A stretch of DNA of 18,916 bases from Cerioporus squamosus. Lineage: Eukaryota; Basidiomycota; Agaricomycetes; Polyporales; Polyporaceae. The translations under genes and the position numbers were made by a program. The stretch covers positions 1 to 18,916 of the forward strand of contig JABYQS010000542.1 of assembly GCA_022592435.1 (NCBI GenBank). The letters run 5' to 3'. The notes below the pieces were generated by a model, which saw only the letters and a program-made list of their open reading frames with translations, was not told the origin of the DNA and ran no database searches. Positions 8,468-18,535 of the stretch are shown one piece after another; the stretch's first letter is position 1, and every line of letters starts with the position of its first letter.

Positions 8468-10257
8468 CATCGTCGGAAACCGGCTCGTATGCCGAGTGTC
8501 CACGGCTGCGGTATGTTCCTGTCTCAACCTTGTAGGCCGTCCTTGGATGTGTACTGAACCATGCTCGATGCAGTGAAGCCACATCGAACGGGAGAAGAAC
8601 CGAGAGCGCAGGACAGACAAGTGCTTGAGGACTGCGCCCGCATCTTTGTCCTGGGGCCGTTCGTAACGCAATCTGTCCGATTTCTTCGCTCGGCTGCTAG
8701 CACAGACCGTGCTGAGGGTGGTCGGCAGACTGGAGGCGTGTTACGACGATCGCGGTCGCTTCTACAGGCTACTGCTAGAACAACACGGATGAGCGGCCGC
8801 CGAGTCTGGGACCGCTAGTAGCCACACTCGAGTTCATGAACGAGCATTGCTGCTTTACCACGCCGGCGCAACCGCCTAGCCATACTTACACACGTCCGCA
8901 AGCCATCGGGGTTTGTCCCCAGCTGGCTAAGTACTTGTCCGGAGATGTACGTACCTGTTTGACACTGTTCGCGGATGCTGATTAGTGCTTCGTTGCGGCT
9001 CGATAAGCAACCAAGTCGCTCGCTCAACCGCATCCGCACTGCGTCACAAGGTACATAGCAACACTTCTGTTGGTGGCCTTCTGATGATCGAGTTCGCCTC
9101 GCTTGGTGCGTACTTGTTTCGCTCCTCGTTGCTTGCCGTCCGTAACCGCACACTGATACTGAATTGTCCGTCTCTCCTCTGCCAGACAGCACAAACCTAG
9201 AGGAAGCTCTCCGCCACGGTATGACCCACAGACGACAGCTAACCGCATCGGGTGTAGTCAGGGTCAGAACGCAGCACGCTACGACAGCCAGAAGATGCTG
9301 CCGCTAACGGTACTGGGTGTAGCCGAGCCTGAGCGCGGCAACCACTCGCTTGCCACACCGTCTGAGTGACCGCGTAGAGTTGCACGACATGGCGGCTTGA
9401 AGGCAAGTCCGCCTCCTCACGTAGGTCTCTCCCTTCCTCTGCTTGCTCTTGACATTACACTCCATCCCGCCCGTCGTTCTGTGCACCCGCTCATCCGACA
9501 CGATGCCTCCCGTCTGTCCAGCAGATAACCGGGAGGAAGAGACGGTTGCGGGGTCGAAGGATGGTGCTCCCGCTGCCCGAGCCTATTCAAGCCGTCTGGC
9601 CGAGCTGCGAGGGAAGCTTCGAGCGATGATCAGGCAGAAGCTAGGTGCGTACTCGTCTGCATCTCGATTTCCCCTCTGTCGTGGCTCACATCTTGATACT
9701 CAGCGGAGCGGACCGGGAAGATCAAGGCCCGCATGGGCTGGTCTGTCATCGGATACTCGCGTGCAGTTGTCGTCCGCGGTCGTCTCCGCCTTGTCGGATG
9801 GCCGGTGTGGGCAGACATTCCCTTCGGAGACTTGAGCGCGATCCCGGGCGGCGAGCCGGTGATGGAATTCCTGACCGAGCTCTGGAACCGCGGCGAGCTG
9901 CGATTCGAGGACGCGGACGCAGCGCACATCGACCTAGCTCGGCGCAAGCCTGTCGATGTTCTCCCGGGCCAGCCTGTCGAGCTCCCTGCACCGCGATGCT
10001 GGGGTCCGTACCCCCGGAACGACCTCAAGCTCGCTCGCTTCCGTCCGAAGACTAATCCGCTTGGTCTGCCGCTGAAGAAGGGCCGGATGGTGGGCGCAAT
10101 CACTCCGAAGCTCATCTTTGACGAGGTCGACAGTGAAGAGGACGAGGTGAGCAGTGAGGAGGAGGATCCTATCGAGGATGCAGATGTGTGGCCGGAGGAT
10201 GAGGTGCGCGAGGAGAGCAGGGAGGACGACGACGACATCGAGGACTTCGAAGATTAG
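8468..10257 (+). CDS. Acidic-tail GWP-domain protein, intact nine-exon 3' part
   Basis: Nine exons join in one frame: 8468-8510, 8574-8737, 8779-8950, 9008-9050, 9186-9218, 9258-9309, 9378-9420, 9522-9644 and 9704-10257; 408 codons, stop TAG. Most introns are 39-68 bp with GT...AG and branch-like CTRAY; two are longer (135 and 101 bp). The N-terminal part is unrecognised. A charged helix (RLAELRGKLRAMIRQKL) leads into a domain with WSVIGYSRAVVVRGRLRLVGW, PFGDLS and LWNRGELRF. Then comes a basic linker ending RMVGAITPKLIFDEVD and about 45 residues rich in Asp and Glu. From memory, the GWP...PF..LS...W..G pattern resembles a recurrent hypothetical-protein domain of basidiomycete repeat families; this is not a database result. 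There is no signal peptide or membrane segment in the part seen. No start codon is identified, so the gene probably begins in cluster IV or earlier. Confidence 0.55.
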
Positions 10258-11112
10258 GTTACTTTCCTATTGCTTACCTGGTACTGTAACTCCACGAGGT
10301 ACTGCGTATATCACATTACACCTTTCTATATCTGTCCAATGATACCTTCTCTGCTCGGGATGTCTATCGAGGAGGCGTGAAACTACGTCCTGGCGCGCTT
10401 GACTGACAAAGCATGCGACTATGGTCAGTCTGGGTTCTCCGGTGTGCTGGGTCCAATCGGCTGCATCCGCGTAACCACAGCTGCAATATGAGGTCCGTCC
10501 GCACCTTGCGATCCGAATCACGCTCGCAATATCTGCTTCAAGCGAAGCGACACCTTGTCACAAAGCATGGATTTACCCCAGAATACCAATTTCCTGGCTG
10601 GAGGTACTGTACCTGTGCGCTGCCCTTGGATGCCTGTGTCTAACTATCGGACGAGAACTAGTAGCATGTACTGCTATACAATATTGCAGTCAAACGGACT
10701 CCCTTCACCATCTACAGGTTGCTCTACATGAGCCTGTGCAGCCGGTACGCCTTTGATTTCGGAGATCCCAGGTGTGAGCAAGCCACACCATGAAGGAGGA
10801 GACTCTCTGTGCTCTATACAGCCCTCAGAACACCCTATCTTCCTCTCTCTCTGCGGACGTTCCTAGCACGTTAGTCTCGCGTACACAGACAAGGTCATAC
10901 AAGATATATTTCATCACACACGCACGGCGCCCAGCAAGCGAGTCCGACTGCGCCGCCTGAAGGAACCTGCCGAGACACTACGATGCTGCAGATCCCCGAC
11001 GGCATGCAGCCAGTCCAACGCGGCGAACGAGAACGAGCGCCACCGGTGCCGAGCACGCTGCACGGACTCCGTTGTGGGCGCATGTGTGTGCACCTCCGGG
11101 CGAGCCGAACCC
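10258..11112. other. Intergenic stretch, unit 2
   Basis: Equivalent of 1783-2627, between convergent 3' ends. It is almost identical to unit 1 except near 11020-11065, where about ten bases are gained and several substituted. No gene is supported on either strand. Confidence 0.5.
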
Positions 11113-11923
11113 TCAAGGTCGACCAAGTGCAGGCCGTGTGTGATTCGCGAGGGGATGGGCTCGTTTGCGAGACTTGAGCGGCGGTCAGCGGACGGGTGGA
11201 TGATCATTCTTGAGCAGATCAGCGGAACGCACCTCGTAGGGGGCGTGCGGTGGCCCGGGGTGCAGCTGCGCGGGCGTCGAGGCTTGGGTACGGTAGTGAC
11301 TACGGTGAGAGTTCATGGTTATGGTCCCCATATGGGGATGGAGGAGACTGAGAGCGGTCGGTCCGCCGCAGATGCGTCAAGTCATGCAAACCACACCGAG
11401 CTTACGAAGGGAGACATGACAGAGCTCACCGCGGATTGTCGAACGGCCCCCGCAGCAGACGTCGGCGACCCGACCGTAAGAACAGAGCTCTGGTGTTAGA
11501 TCTGTCGTGAGGCTCCGTTGGAGACATCCGCCCTGCACGAGCATGCACGCGAAAACCGGCCAAAACGCTAGAAGCTCACCTCCGTCCCTGTCCCTGCTCC
11601 CCAGCACGCAACAGTTCGTTTCACCCGCGGAGCCGCTCGGGCGCCCGAACAGTCCAGCGGATCGCTCCAGTCGAAGCGAAGTGCGAACCTGGCCGCTGTG
11701 ATCCAGGTCGGCCACGCGTTCTTGGTGCTCCTCCGGAACTCGGGACGTCGAGCCTGAGCGTACTCGTACTGTGTGCTGTGTGCGGAGAGATTGGCAACGA
11801 GCCATCGATACACGACCTAACCCCACTGTAGATGGCCGACGCGAACGGTAACCTCGAGGCCGGGAGCTGCGGATACTCCGCACCGAGGACAGGCTGAGCC
11901 ACGGGGACGGAAGAGCGTTCTGC
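11113..11923 (-). pseudogene. Candidate minus-strand gene N, unit 2 copy, frameshifted
   Basis: This is the counterpart of 2628-3447. The exon and intron order is the same, but exon 1 has a one-base net gain (plus strand gctgtgatccagg against gcccgctgttccagg near 11693-11705), which breaks the frame. It also has in-frame losses of 3 nt (near 11875) and 6 nt (near 11586) against unit 1. The branch-point CTGAC of the 47-bp intron in unit 1 has become TTGGC here, and the acceptor before the last exon is AAG rather than TAG. If the unit 1 model is real, this copy is non-functional. Confidence 0.25.
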
Positions 11924-12246
11924 CTAGGCCGATAATGAAGGACAAGTATGTACGTGCCTCCCGTGGTATGAATTTCCCGCCGCTGCAGATTTACCTCCGG
12001 GGAATTTGCTGCTCGGGCGTTACTTCAACACTGTGGCGGAGCCGGAGGCGACCATGCCGGATGCGGCATAGACTGCGGTGCGAACCTGAACCTGTGCAAG
12101 GGCGAGAATGAAGGACGTTCTGCAGAATGATGTTCAGGCAGCGCTGACGTCGGATGTGCGTCCTGACTCCAGACCTCGGGAGTCGGAGGGGCGGTACGTT
12201 ACCGTACTATGTGTCTCGGCGCAGCGGCGGCCTGAGTCTCGAGGAG
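11924..12246. other. Divergent intergenic stretch, unit 2
   Basis: Counterpart of 3448-3772. Unit 2 lacks about 20 bases present in unit 1 near 3452-3480 and carries about 11 extra bases near 12032-12047. No gene is supported. Confidence 0.4.
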
Positions 12247-12735
12247 TCAAGCTAGAAGAAGCAAGTGCCGGCTGTGATACTGGCAGCGGCTGCAGGGTGG
12301 CAGCGCATGGAACGGGCTCGGGGCTGCGAGTGGAGAGCTATCAGCGAATACAAGATGACCCTTCGGAAGCGAGGGTGTGCAACTTGCCATCCTGGTGAAG
12401 TCATCCCAAGTACAAGGAGCTGATGCGTACCCACGCTGTGCGTTGAAGGAGGCGACTTCCTGTCCTGTGTGTGGATACACTGCGTGTCTCATGCAGTCGT
12501 GGCCCACTTCCCGGAACAAGCGTCCTCTGGAGCTGCTGTTCGATCGCGTTTCACGGCCGCTCATGTGGTGCGGTCCTAGTCAGAAATGTGGGCCACCGGG
12601 ACGCAACTCACCTCGTAGGGCCCGCTCTCCTGCAGCTGGTGAGAACGAAGACAAGGCTGCCCCGATACCATCAAACGTGTGGCGGGCAGAGGAGCATATC
12701 AGAAGGACTAGCCTGAGGCGAGTGTACGCGCGCAT
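12247..12735 (-). CDS. Candidate minus-strand gene M, unit 2 copy
   Basis: The model is 12735-12612 (from ATG), intron 12611-12480, then 12479-12247 ending TGA; 118 residues, the same length as in unit 1. The reading frame is intact in both units. Exon 2 differences from unit 1 are mainly synonymous (five of six). The intron's 3' end varies (actgcatgagacacgcag here, actgaatgaaatacgcag in unit 1) while the exon beyond it stays constant, which fits an acceptor at CGCAG. Exon 1 replaces Met, Asp and Gln with Ile, His and Arg. No known family; function unknown. Confidence 0.35.
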
Positions 12736-13169
12736 GTGGGCCGAGCGTTGTCGACGGAGGAGTGTACGTGAAAATTACGCAGCGGGGGTTCTGAGCACAA
12801 AGGACGCAGGTCTTCGAGGATAGCGTCACGATAGTCGCTGCTTGGGTGACCCAGCGGACTGGCGTGCGGGACGGGGTTTGGTGCGACGAGAAAGGGAATA
12901 CAAGGGACGGGGAGTCGCGATGGCTACGGAGAAGGCGCGTGCTGGCCCCGCAGGCTCTCGCGTCTTCTTATCGACGGACGAGAGGCGATCGAGGACAGAG
13001 TTGGATCTGAGCGAAGATCCCAGGAGTGGACGAGTCGACAAACATACCCTTTCCGGGGCAAGCGCGACATGTTCGCAAGCGCCAGCGCGTTGCGTCGACG
13101 GACCGGGCGACGGATCGCTCCACGGCGCGATCGTGTTCGCGACTTGGACGCGTCTCCCAGCTGCGTCCA
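12736..13169. other. Stretch upstream of gene M, unit 2
   Basis: Counterpart of 4262-4699. There are open frames on both strands without consistent codon-position bias between units. No gene can be supported. Confidence 0.3.
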
Positions 13170-13515
13170 CTCCCCCTCTCATCTAGAGACTCTCAAGCTG
13201 TCGCCCGCCGCCCTCGTCTGTCGCTCCTCTGTGCTTGGTCGTGTTTCCCGCCGTCGCGCTCTCTTCCCTGCCCCGCTCTCCTCCCGTTCCTGCTTGCGCC
13301 TCTCGGTCGTGTCCCACCGCGCTCTCTCCTGCCTCCCTTCTCGCGACACCCCCGCAGCTCCCTCTGGCACGCGTTCGACGCCTCGAAGCCGCGCCCTTCC
13401 GCATCTTTCAAGCACGCTTCTACGCCGTCCGCCTCCCATCGCCTCTCCGCATCGTCCGGTCTATAAGGAGCTTCGCGTGCGTTTTCGGTGAGTGTCCCAC
13501 ATTCGCGCTCTTTCC
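13170..13515 (+). promoter_or_regulatory. Pyrimidine-rich promoter with TATA-like element, unit 2
   Basis: This is a long C/T-rich plus-strand block (about 13170-13450) followed by TATAAGG at 13462-13468, 48 bases before a candidate ATG at 13516. The order CT-rich block, TATA, ATG fits a fungal core promoter. Unit 1 lacks the TATA-like element at the matching place. The block differs from unit 1 by several short indels in the CT tract. Confidence 0.5.
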
Positions 13516-14525
13516 ATGGCAAGTGAGTCAATCCGCCCCCTGTGAACCCTCGTCTGCGCTGTACTGCATAGACGATACTGGCTGCTCTGCTGGACTTTGG
13601 CTGCATAGCAATCGAGCAAAGCCGTCTCGGTTACTACCATATGCGCCCATACCGACACACTCCTCGACAGGGCATTGGCACTCACGCAGCCCGGAAGACC
13701 TTCGCTACGCCCTCGGCAGCCCTTGGAATACGCACGAGATAGGTTAAGTCCAGCGGCGATGGCGCCTACAGGGCAGCACGTAGACTTTCGTCTACCCGAG
13801 GTGAGTACTTCGCGAACAAAGCCATCTCGGTCACCATATGCGCCCATACCCAACAACTCGTCGCCAGGGCACGCAGCCCGGACGACCATTGCTACGCCCT
13901 CGGTAACCCTTGAAGCACCCACGCGATAGCCTGAGAGTAGCGAAAATGGTGCCTACAAGGCACCATGTAGACGTTCGTCCGTTCCAGGTGAGTATTTTGC
14001 AAACATATCAACGTACAGTCATGCTACCACGTGCTCACACGCACCCAAGATTGCGCCGAGCAATTGCTATCGGACGGTACCAGCCGCGCGCCGAACGGAC
14101 TGGTTCTCAAATACCACCAAGGACGCGTTCTCATCAACGTTCGGACGGACGACCGGCCACCCTCTTTCCCTTCGAATCTGATCGCAGCCGGTACCTACGG
14201 ACACACACGCACACGCGCACTACCGCAGGACACCCCGGAGCTCCACAGGCCTTCCTCGTACGACGGGAACAAGCTCGACGCGTGCGGTCGTCGGCATGCC
14301 GCATTTAGTGGGGCCGGCTCGGCAGTCGGGCGTAACGACACGCCGAAGTACGTACTGGTACGCATAGGTGCGAACTCGCTCTCTTCATCCTGGTCCCGCT
14401 TTCTCGCACGCTGCTGCTTCGCTCTGGAGAACACGCACGACACGTCGACTGGACTCACCACAGCTGCTGTACACGGCGAGGTCGGCTGCGCCGATCGTCT
14501 AAACATCGCGCTAGACATCGAGTGA
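13516..14525 (+). CDS. Candidate 217-aa gene with three exons, intact in unit 2
   Basis: Model: exon 1 13516-13522 (ATGGCAA), intron 13523-13571 (49 bp, GTGAGT...CATAG), exon 2 13572-13742, intron 13743-14049 (307 bp, GTTAAGT...CACCCAAG), exon 3 14050-14525 ending TGA. The exons total 654 nt, exactly 218 codons. The start was chosen because the ATG sits in tttccATGg context 48 bases after a TATA-like element and is directly followed by a strong donor. Exon 3 encodes DCAEQLLSDGTSRAPNGLVL and later KYVLVRIGANSLSSSW. It could contain a further intron from the GTGCGA near 14366, since the frame is open either way. No signal peptide, no recognised domain. It may be the first part of the longer downstream gene rather than a separate gene. 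Confidence 0.4.
13613..13999 (+). repeat. Diverged tandem duplication with 58-nt exon-like cassette, unit 2
   Basis: Copies at 13613-13812 and 13813-13999, equivalent to 5141-5527. The exon-like blocks are 13743-13800 and 13930-13987, both exactly 58 nt, each preceded by GATAG and followed by GTGAGTA. The duplication predates the amplification of the 8.5-kb unit, since both units carry it with the same divergence. Confidence 0.6.
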
Positions 14526-14852
14526 CAGTGAGTAAACCGGAGCAGTGGTGCGAGAGCACTGGAACTTACGCGGCGAAGGAGTCGAGGACGGGTGAGCTAA
14601 GTACACGACCAGTCAGTCCATGTACCGTAGACGAGGGCTGAAGAATATAGCACATACCAGATCTCTCCCCGCAAGGGAACGTGGGCGACGCATGCAGTGG
14701 TGAGGTCGGGCCAGTGCAGACGGACGAGTGGGAGGGGCGGGGACTTGCGACCGACGAAGTAAACGACGTGCCCGCGGCGTCCGCCCGCAACCTAAATAGC
14801 CAGCTCCCCAGCTCCTCCCCTCGCCCTCGGCCCGTCGTCCATCATGACGCGA
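14526..14852. other. Stretch between plus-strand gene clusters, unit 2
   Basis: Counterpart of 6053-6379, nearly identical. It contains the TAAATA element and a CT-rich run, possibly a weak internal promoter. No exon chain is certain. Confidence 0.3.
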
Positions 14853-15573
14853 TTCTTCTGACACGTCTGACTGGTCCACGGACGTCCACAGTTCCATGCA
14901 TTTGGGCGCATCCGCCGCGTTCTCCTGGGAAGAAGCTCAAAGGATGGCCGACCGTCGCTGCTGCTAGCCACATGTAGGTTTGATTTCGGCTGTACCGGGT
15001 GCCAAGCGTGCATGCTTAACCATTCCCAGATCTCCAGTGTTCCACGTCGCAACGGGCGAGCTTGCCGAATCAAAACCGCAACGGTCGTTTCTTGAGGGAT
15101 CAGAACGCGACCAGCAGAAGCCCGGTACGTGCGTTCCTGTTTCACTGTCTTGCTGGACCCTAATACACGGACGCGTGCTGACGCTTTGATATGTACGCGA
15201 TTCGCTGCAACTTGATAGGTACAGGTTAACGTTAATCTTGTTCGCTCTGCCGGGTCCGCGCTGCGTCGCCCAGTAGCGACGCTTCTGTCGCGTCGGCCGC
15301 CTTCGCATGGTCGAGTGTACTGTGGCACGGTACGCACCTGTTTCGCCGCTTGTTGCCATGCCTGATCGCATTCTGACCGTCCGTATCTGTCTCTTGTCTC
15401 GGAAGCTTGAAGGTGTTCGACGCTCCCAGGAGGGTCTGTACCATACAGAACGCGGGTCTGTGACCTCCAACAGTCCAATTGCAGGCTCGAGAGCGGCTTC
15501 GACGATGTCGACCGATTGTCGGCGTGTTCAAGAAACTGGAAAGCCGACGTCGCCATCCACGGCGCGCGCGTAG
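14853..15573 (+). CDS. Plus-strand exon cluster II, unit 2 (partial gene)
   Basis: Exons end at 14973, then 15030-15124, 15274-15329 and 15406-15573 (TAG), with introns of 56, 149 and 76 bp. The coding blocks carry two substitutions against unit 1 (Pro to Ser, Tyr to Cys). The 149-bp intron differs strongly (15178-15240), and the last intron keeps a branch-like CTGAC where unit 1 has CTAAC. The start is not identified; no family recognised. Confidence 0.35.
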
Positions 15574-15597
15574 GGGCGTACCAAGTTAACCATTCGC

Positions 15598-16106
15598 GTG
15601 GTGTCTTGCTGTGTCTCAGGTGAGTCTCGCGTCTCCACTGCGCCACAACAACCGGATTGCCGGTCGTCAGAGTCCGCATCCGCGTCCGCATCCGGAGTTC
15701 TGATTGCGTGCGATGTACTTGTGTTCGCGTTTCACGTTTTAGCTCACCACCAAGATCATGGCGCGATCTTCGAGCCAAGAACACGGGAAGGACGTCTCGC
15801 CGCCGCTCGTTTGCTCTCAAATCACCATGGATTCGGTACGCCGCGACCCTGCCTCGAGTTCTTCTGATCGTCGTCGAGCACTGACTGTTCCATCTCAGAT
15901 CGAGCTATGCGCGATGCGGAGCTCGACGCGGACATCGAGGTGTACCGTGTTCTGCTATTCAGAGAACCATGTCAGTGAGCTCAATCCTCTCGCGCGGATC
16001 TGATTGTGTGTACTAACCGCCTCGCGTCTTAGCACTGGTCGATGAGTACGAGGGGAGCCGCTGCTCAGTGCTCAGTACCAGTCCGCCGCCCGAACGTTCA
16101 CCTTGA
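15598..16106 (+). CDS. Plus-strand exon cluster III, unit 2 (partial gene)
   Basis: Exons end at 15835, then 15899-15970 and 16033-16106, with introns of 63 and 62 bp identical in layout to unit 1. One coding change sits at the first junction (Ile to Phe). The frame stops at TGA 16104-16106 as in unit 1. Downstream, to 16375, several frames are open and the exon path is unclear. Confidence 0.35.
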
Positions 16107-16375
16107 CACCACGGGTACGTCGCGATGTCTTTCTGATGCTTGCTGGATATTGACCGCCTCATTGAAGATCGGCCGATGTTCGCGCGTGTCTCGGGTTGCA
16201 CAACGGAGACTTACCGGGCGCGCACACTCTTGTCCTGCGTTGCAGTGCCTTCGCCTCTGCGTCGTCGACGAGCCTCGCACCTTCAAGACTCTGTGAGTCG
16301 CGCAAGCCTGTGTCTGGCATGAATGGAGATCTCGTGTCCGGTTACACTTGCGGACAAGTACGATAATCCTGCCAG

Positions 16376-16877
16376 GTGGAGTCCGAGGAACCGTGCATCG
16401 CCTCTGCAAATGTTCCCGAGTGCGACTTGGGATGGCCCGCTCGAGACTGTTGTGTTGTGTCTACCGCTTCGTCGGGTCGTCACGGTAGGTCGCAAATTGG
16501 TCCCAAAAGGAACTGTTCTGATACTCGTCAGTTCCTGACCTCTCTATCTCAGATCTGGGACGCCTGCGGACTGCAGTGGCAAACCGGACGACGGAGGGCT
16601 AGGTTCACAGCGAGAAGATCCGTCACGCATGCGCGGACTCGGCCTGCCAAGGCGTTCTGGTGCAGCCTCTCGGTAGCGGCAAACTCACGTCATCTGCGAA
16701 CTCAATCCGGTAAGCCTCTCGTGACATCATGTGTTCAGTGCACTCACAGTTCAAATTCTCAGCCCACTCTGCGACACAGAGAGAGCTGGTCCACGGACGT
16801 CGGGCGTTGGGCAGCTAGTGCTCGGTGCAAACATCGCGGCTGCTTGAAATTTGCGAGTTAGCGGTCGCTAGCAATTT
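16376..16877 (+). pseudogene. Plus-strand exon cluster IV, unit 2, probably disrupted
   Basis: Counterpart of 7898-8400: exons 16376-16484, 16553-16709 and about 16762-16877. The middle exon has lost single bases at three places against unit 1 (gggg/ggg, ggcc/ggc, cccg/ccg), so the spliced frame used in unit 1 meets an early TAG. The third exon also has TGA where unit 1 has TGG. Splice signals remain good. It could be decay or sequence error. Confidence 0.3.
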
Positions 16878-16944
16878 GTAAGTTTGATACTGGCTACTAC
16901 ACGGCAACCCCTCGACGTGCTAATCTTTCGCACAACGCTTCTAG

Positions 16945-18535
16945 CGTCGTCAATCTGTCCGATATTTTCGCTCAGCTGCTAGCACAGACCGTGCTGAGGG
17001 TGGTCGGCAGACTGGAGGCGTGTTACGACGATCGCGGTCGCTTCTACAGGCTACTGCTAGAACAACACGGATGAGCGGCCGCCGAGTCTGGGACCGCTAG
17101 TAGCCACACTCGAGTTCATGAACGAGCATTGCTGCTTTACCACGCCGGCGCAACCGCCTAGCCATACTTACACACGTCCGCAAGCCATCGGGGTTTGTCC
17201 CCAGCTGCTAAGTACTTGTCCGGAGATGTACGTACCTGTTTGACACTGTTCGCGGATGTGGATTAGTGCTTCGTTGCGGCTCGATAAGCAACCAAGTCGC
17301 TCGCTCAACCGCATCCGCACTGCGTCACAAGGTACATAGCAACACTTCTGTGGTGGCCTTCTGATGATCGAGTTCGCCTCGCTTGGTGCGTACTTGTTTC
17401 GCTCCTCGTTGCTTGCCGTCCGTAACCGCACACTGATACTGAATTGTCCGTCTCTCCTCTGCCAGACAGCACGAACCTAGAGGAAGCTCTCCGCCACGGT
17501 ATGACCCACAGACGACAGCTAACCGCATCGGGTGTAGTCAGGGTCAGAACGCAGCACGCTACGACAGCCAGAAGATGCTGCCGCTAACGGTACTGGGTGT
17601 AGCCGAGCCTGAGCGCGGCAACCACTCGCTTGCCACACCGTCTGAGTGACCGCGTAGAGTTGCACGACATGGCGGCTTGAAGGCAAGTCCGCCTCCTCAC
17701 GTAGGTCTCTCCCTTCCTCTGCTTGCTCTTGACATTACACTCCATCCCGCCCGTCGTTCTGTGCACCCGCTCATCCGACACGATGCCTCCCGTCTGTCCA
17801 GCAGATAACCGGGAGGAAGAGACGGTTGCGGGTCGAAGGATGGTGCTCCGCGGCCCGAGCCTATTCCAAGCCGTCTGGCCGAGCTGCGAGGGAAGCTTCG
17901 AGCGATGATCAGGCAGAAGCTAGGTGCGTACTCGTCTGCATCTCGATTTCCCCTCGTCGTGGCTCACATCTTGATACTCAGCGGAGCGGACCGGGAAGAT
18001 CAAGGCCCGCATGGGCTGGTCTGTCATCGGATACTCGCGTGCAGTTGTCGTCCGCGGTCGTCTCCGCCTTGTCGGATGGCCGGTGTGGGCAGACATTCCC
18101 TTCGGAGACTTGAGCGCGATCCCGGGCGGCGAGCCGGTGATGGAATTCCTGACCGAGCTCTGGAACCGCGGCGAGCTGCGATTCGAGGACGCGGACGCAG
18201 CGCACATCGACCTAGCTCGGCGCAAGCCTGTCGATGTTCTCCCGGGCCAGCCTGTCGAGCTCCCTGCACCGCGATGCTGGGGTCCGTACCCCCGGAACGA
18301 CCTCAAGCTCGCTCGCTTCCGTCCGAAGACTAATCCGCTTGGTCTGCCGCTGAAGAAGGGCCGGATGGTGGGCGCAATCACTCCGAAGCTCATCTTTGAC
18401 GAGGTCGACGGTGAAGAGGACGAGGTGAGCAGTGAGGAGGAGGATCCTATCGAGGATGCAGATGTGTGGCCGGAGGATGAGGTGCGCGAGGAGAGCAGGG
18501 AGGACGACGACGACATCGAGGACTTCGAAGATTAG
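16945..18535 (+). pseudogene. Acidic-tail gene, unit 3 copy, 195-bp shorter and frameshifted
   Basis: This begins after the intron acceptor TCTAG (16944). 195 bp present in units 1 and 2 are missing; these comprise part of the first exon, a 63-bp intron and part of the second exon. The exonic part removed is 132 nt, so the reading frame continues across the junction. Further on, one-base losses near 17206 and 17350 and a net one-base loss in the exon at about 17800-17923 break the frame. The last exon (17982-18535, 554 nt) is intact and differs from 10257's copy by one codon (Gly for Ser). The GWP domain and the acidic tail are preserved. Confidence 0.5.

Larger units (their letters stand above)
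8461..16937 (+). repeat. Tandem repeat unit 2 (8477 bp)
   Basis: This complete unit lies in direct orientation between units 1 and 3. It is 17 bp longer than unit 1, the net of many small indels. The larger differences lie between or inside candidate genes (for example around 11930-12050 and 15178-15240). It carries the only intact acidic-tail gene and the only intact 217-aa candidate gene (13516-14525). Its copy of the distal minus-strand gene is frameshifted. Confidence 0.97.

Noticed and set aside
11074..11499. Plus-strand 141-codon ORF shared with 2587-3015
   Set aside because: The upstream halves are in different sequence context in the two units, and the region reads as minus-strand exons with proper splice sites; kept only as a possible alternative.
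14792..15820. 342-codon minus-strand ORF as a real gene
   Set aside because: It runs straight through plus-strand intron signals. In unit 1 the same frame is interrupted (separate ORFs 6319-6753 and 6842-7342), and its composition is that of an antisense shadow in GC-rich DNA.
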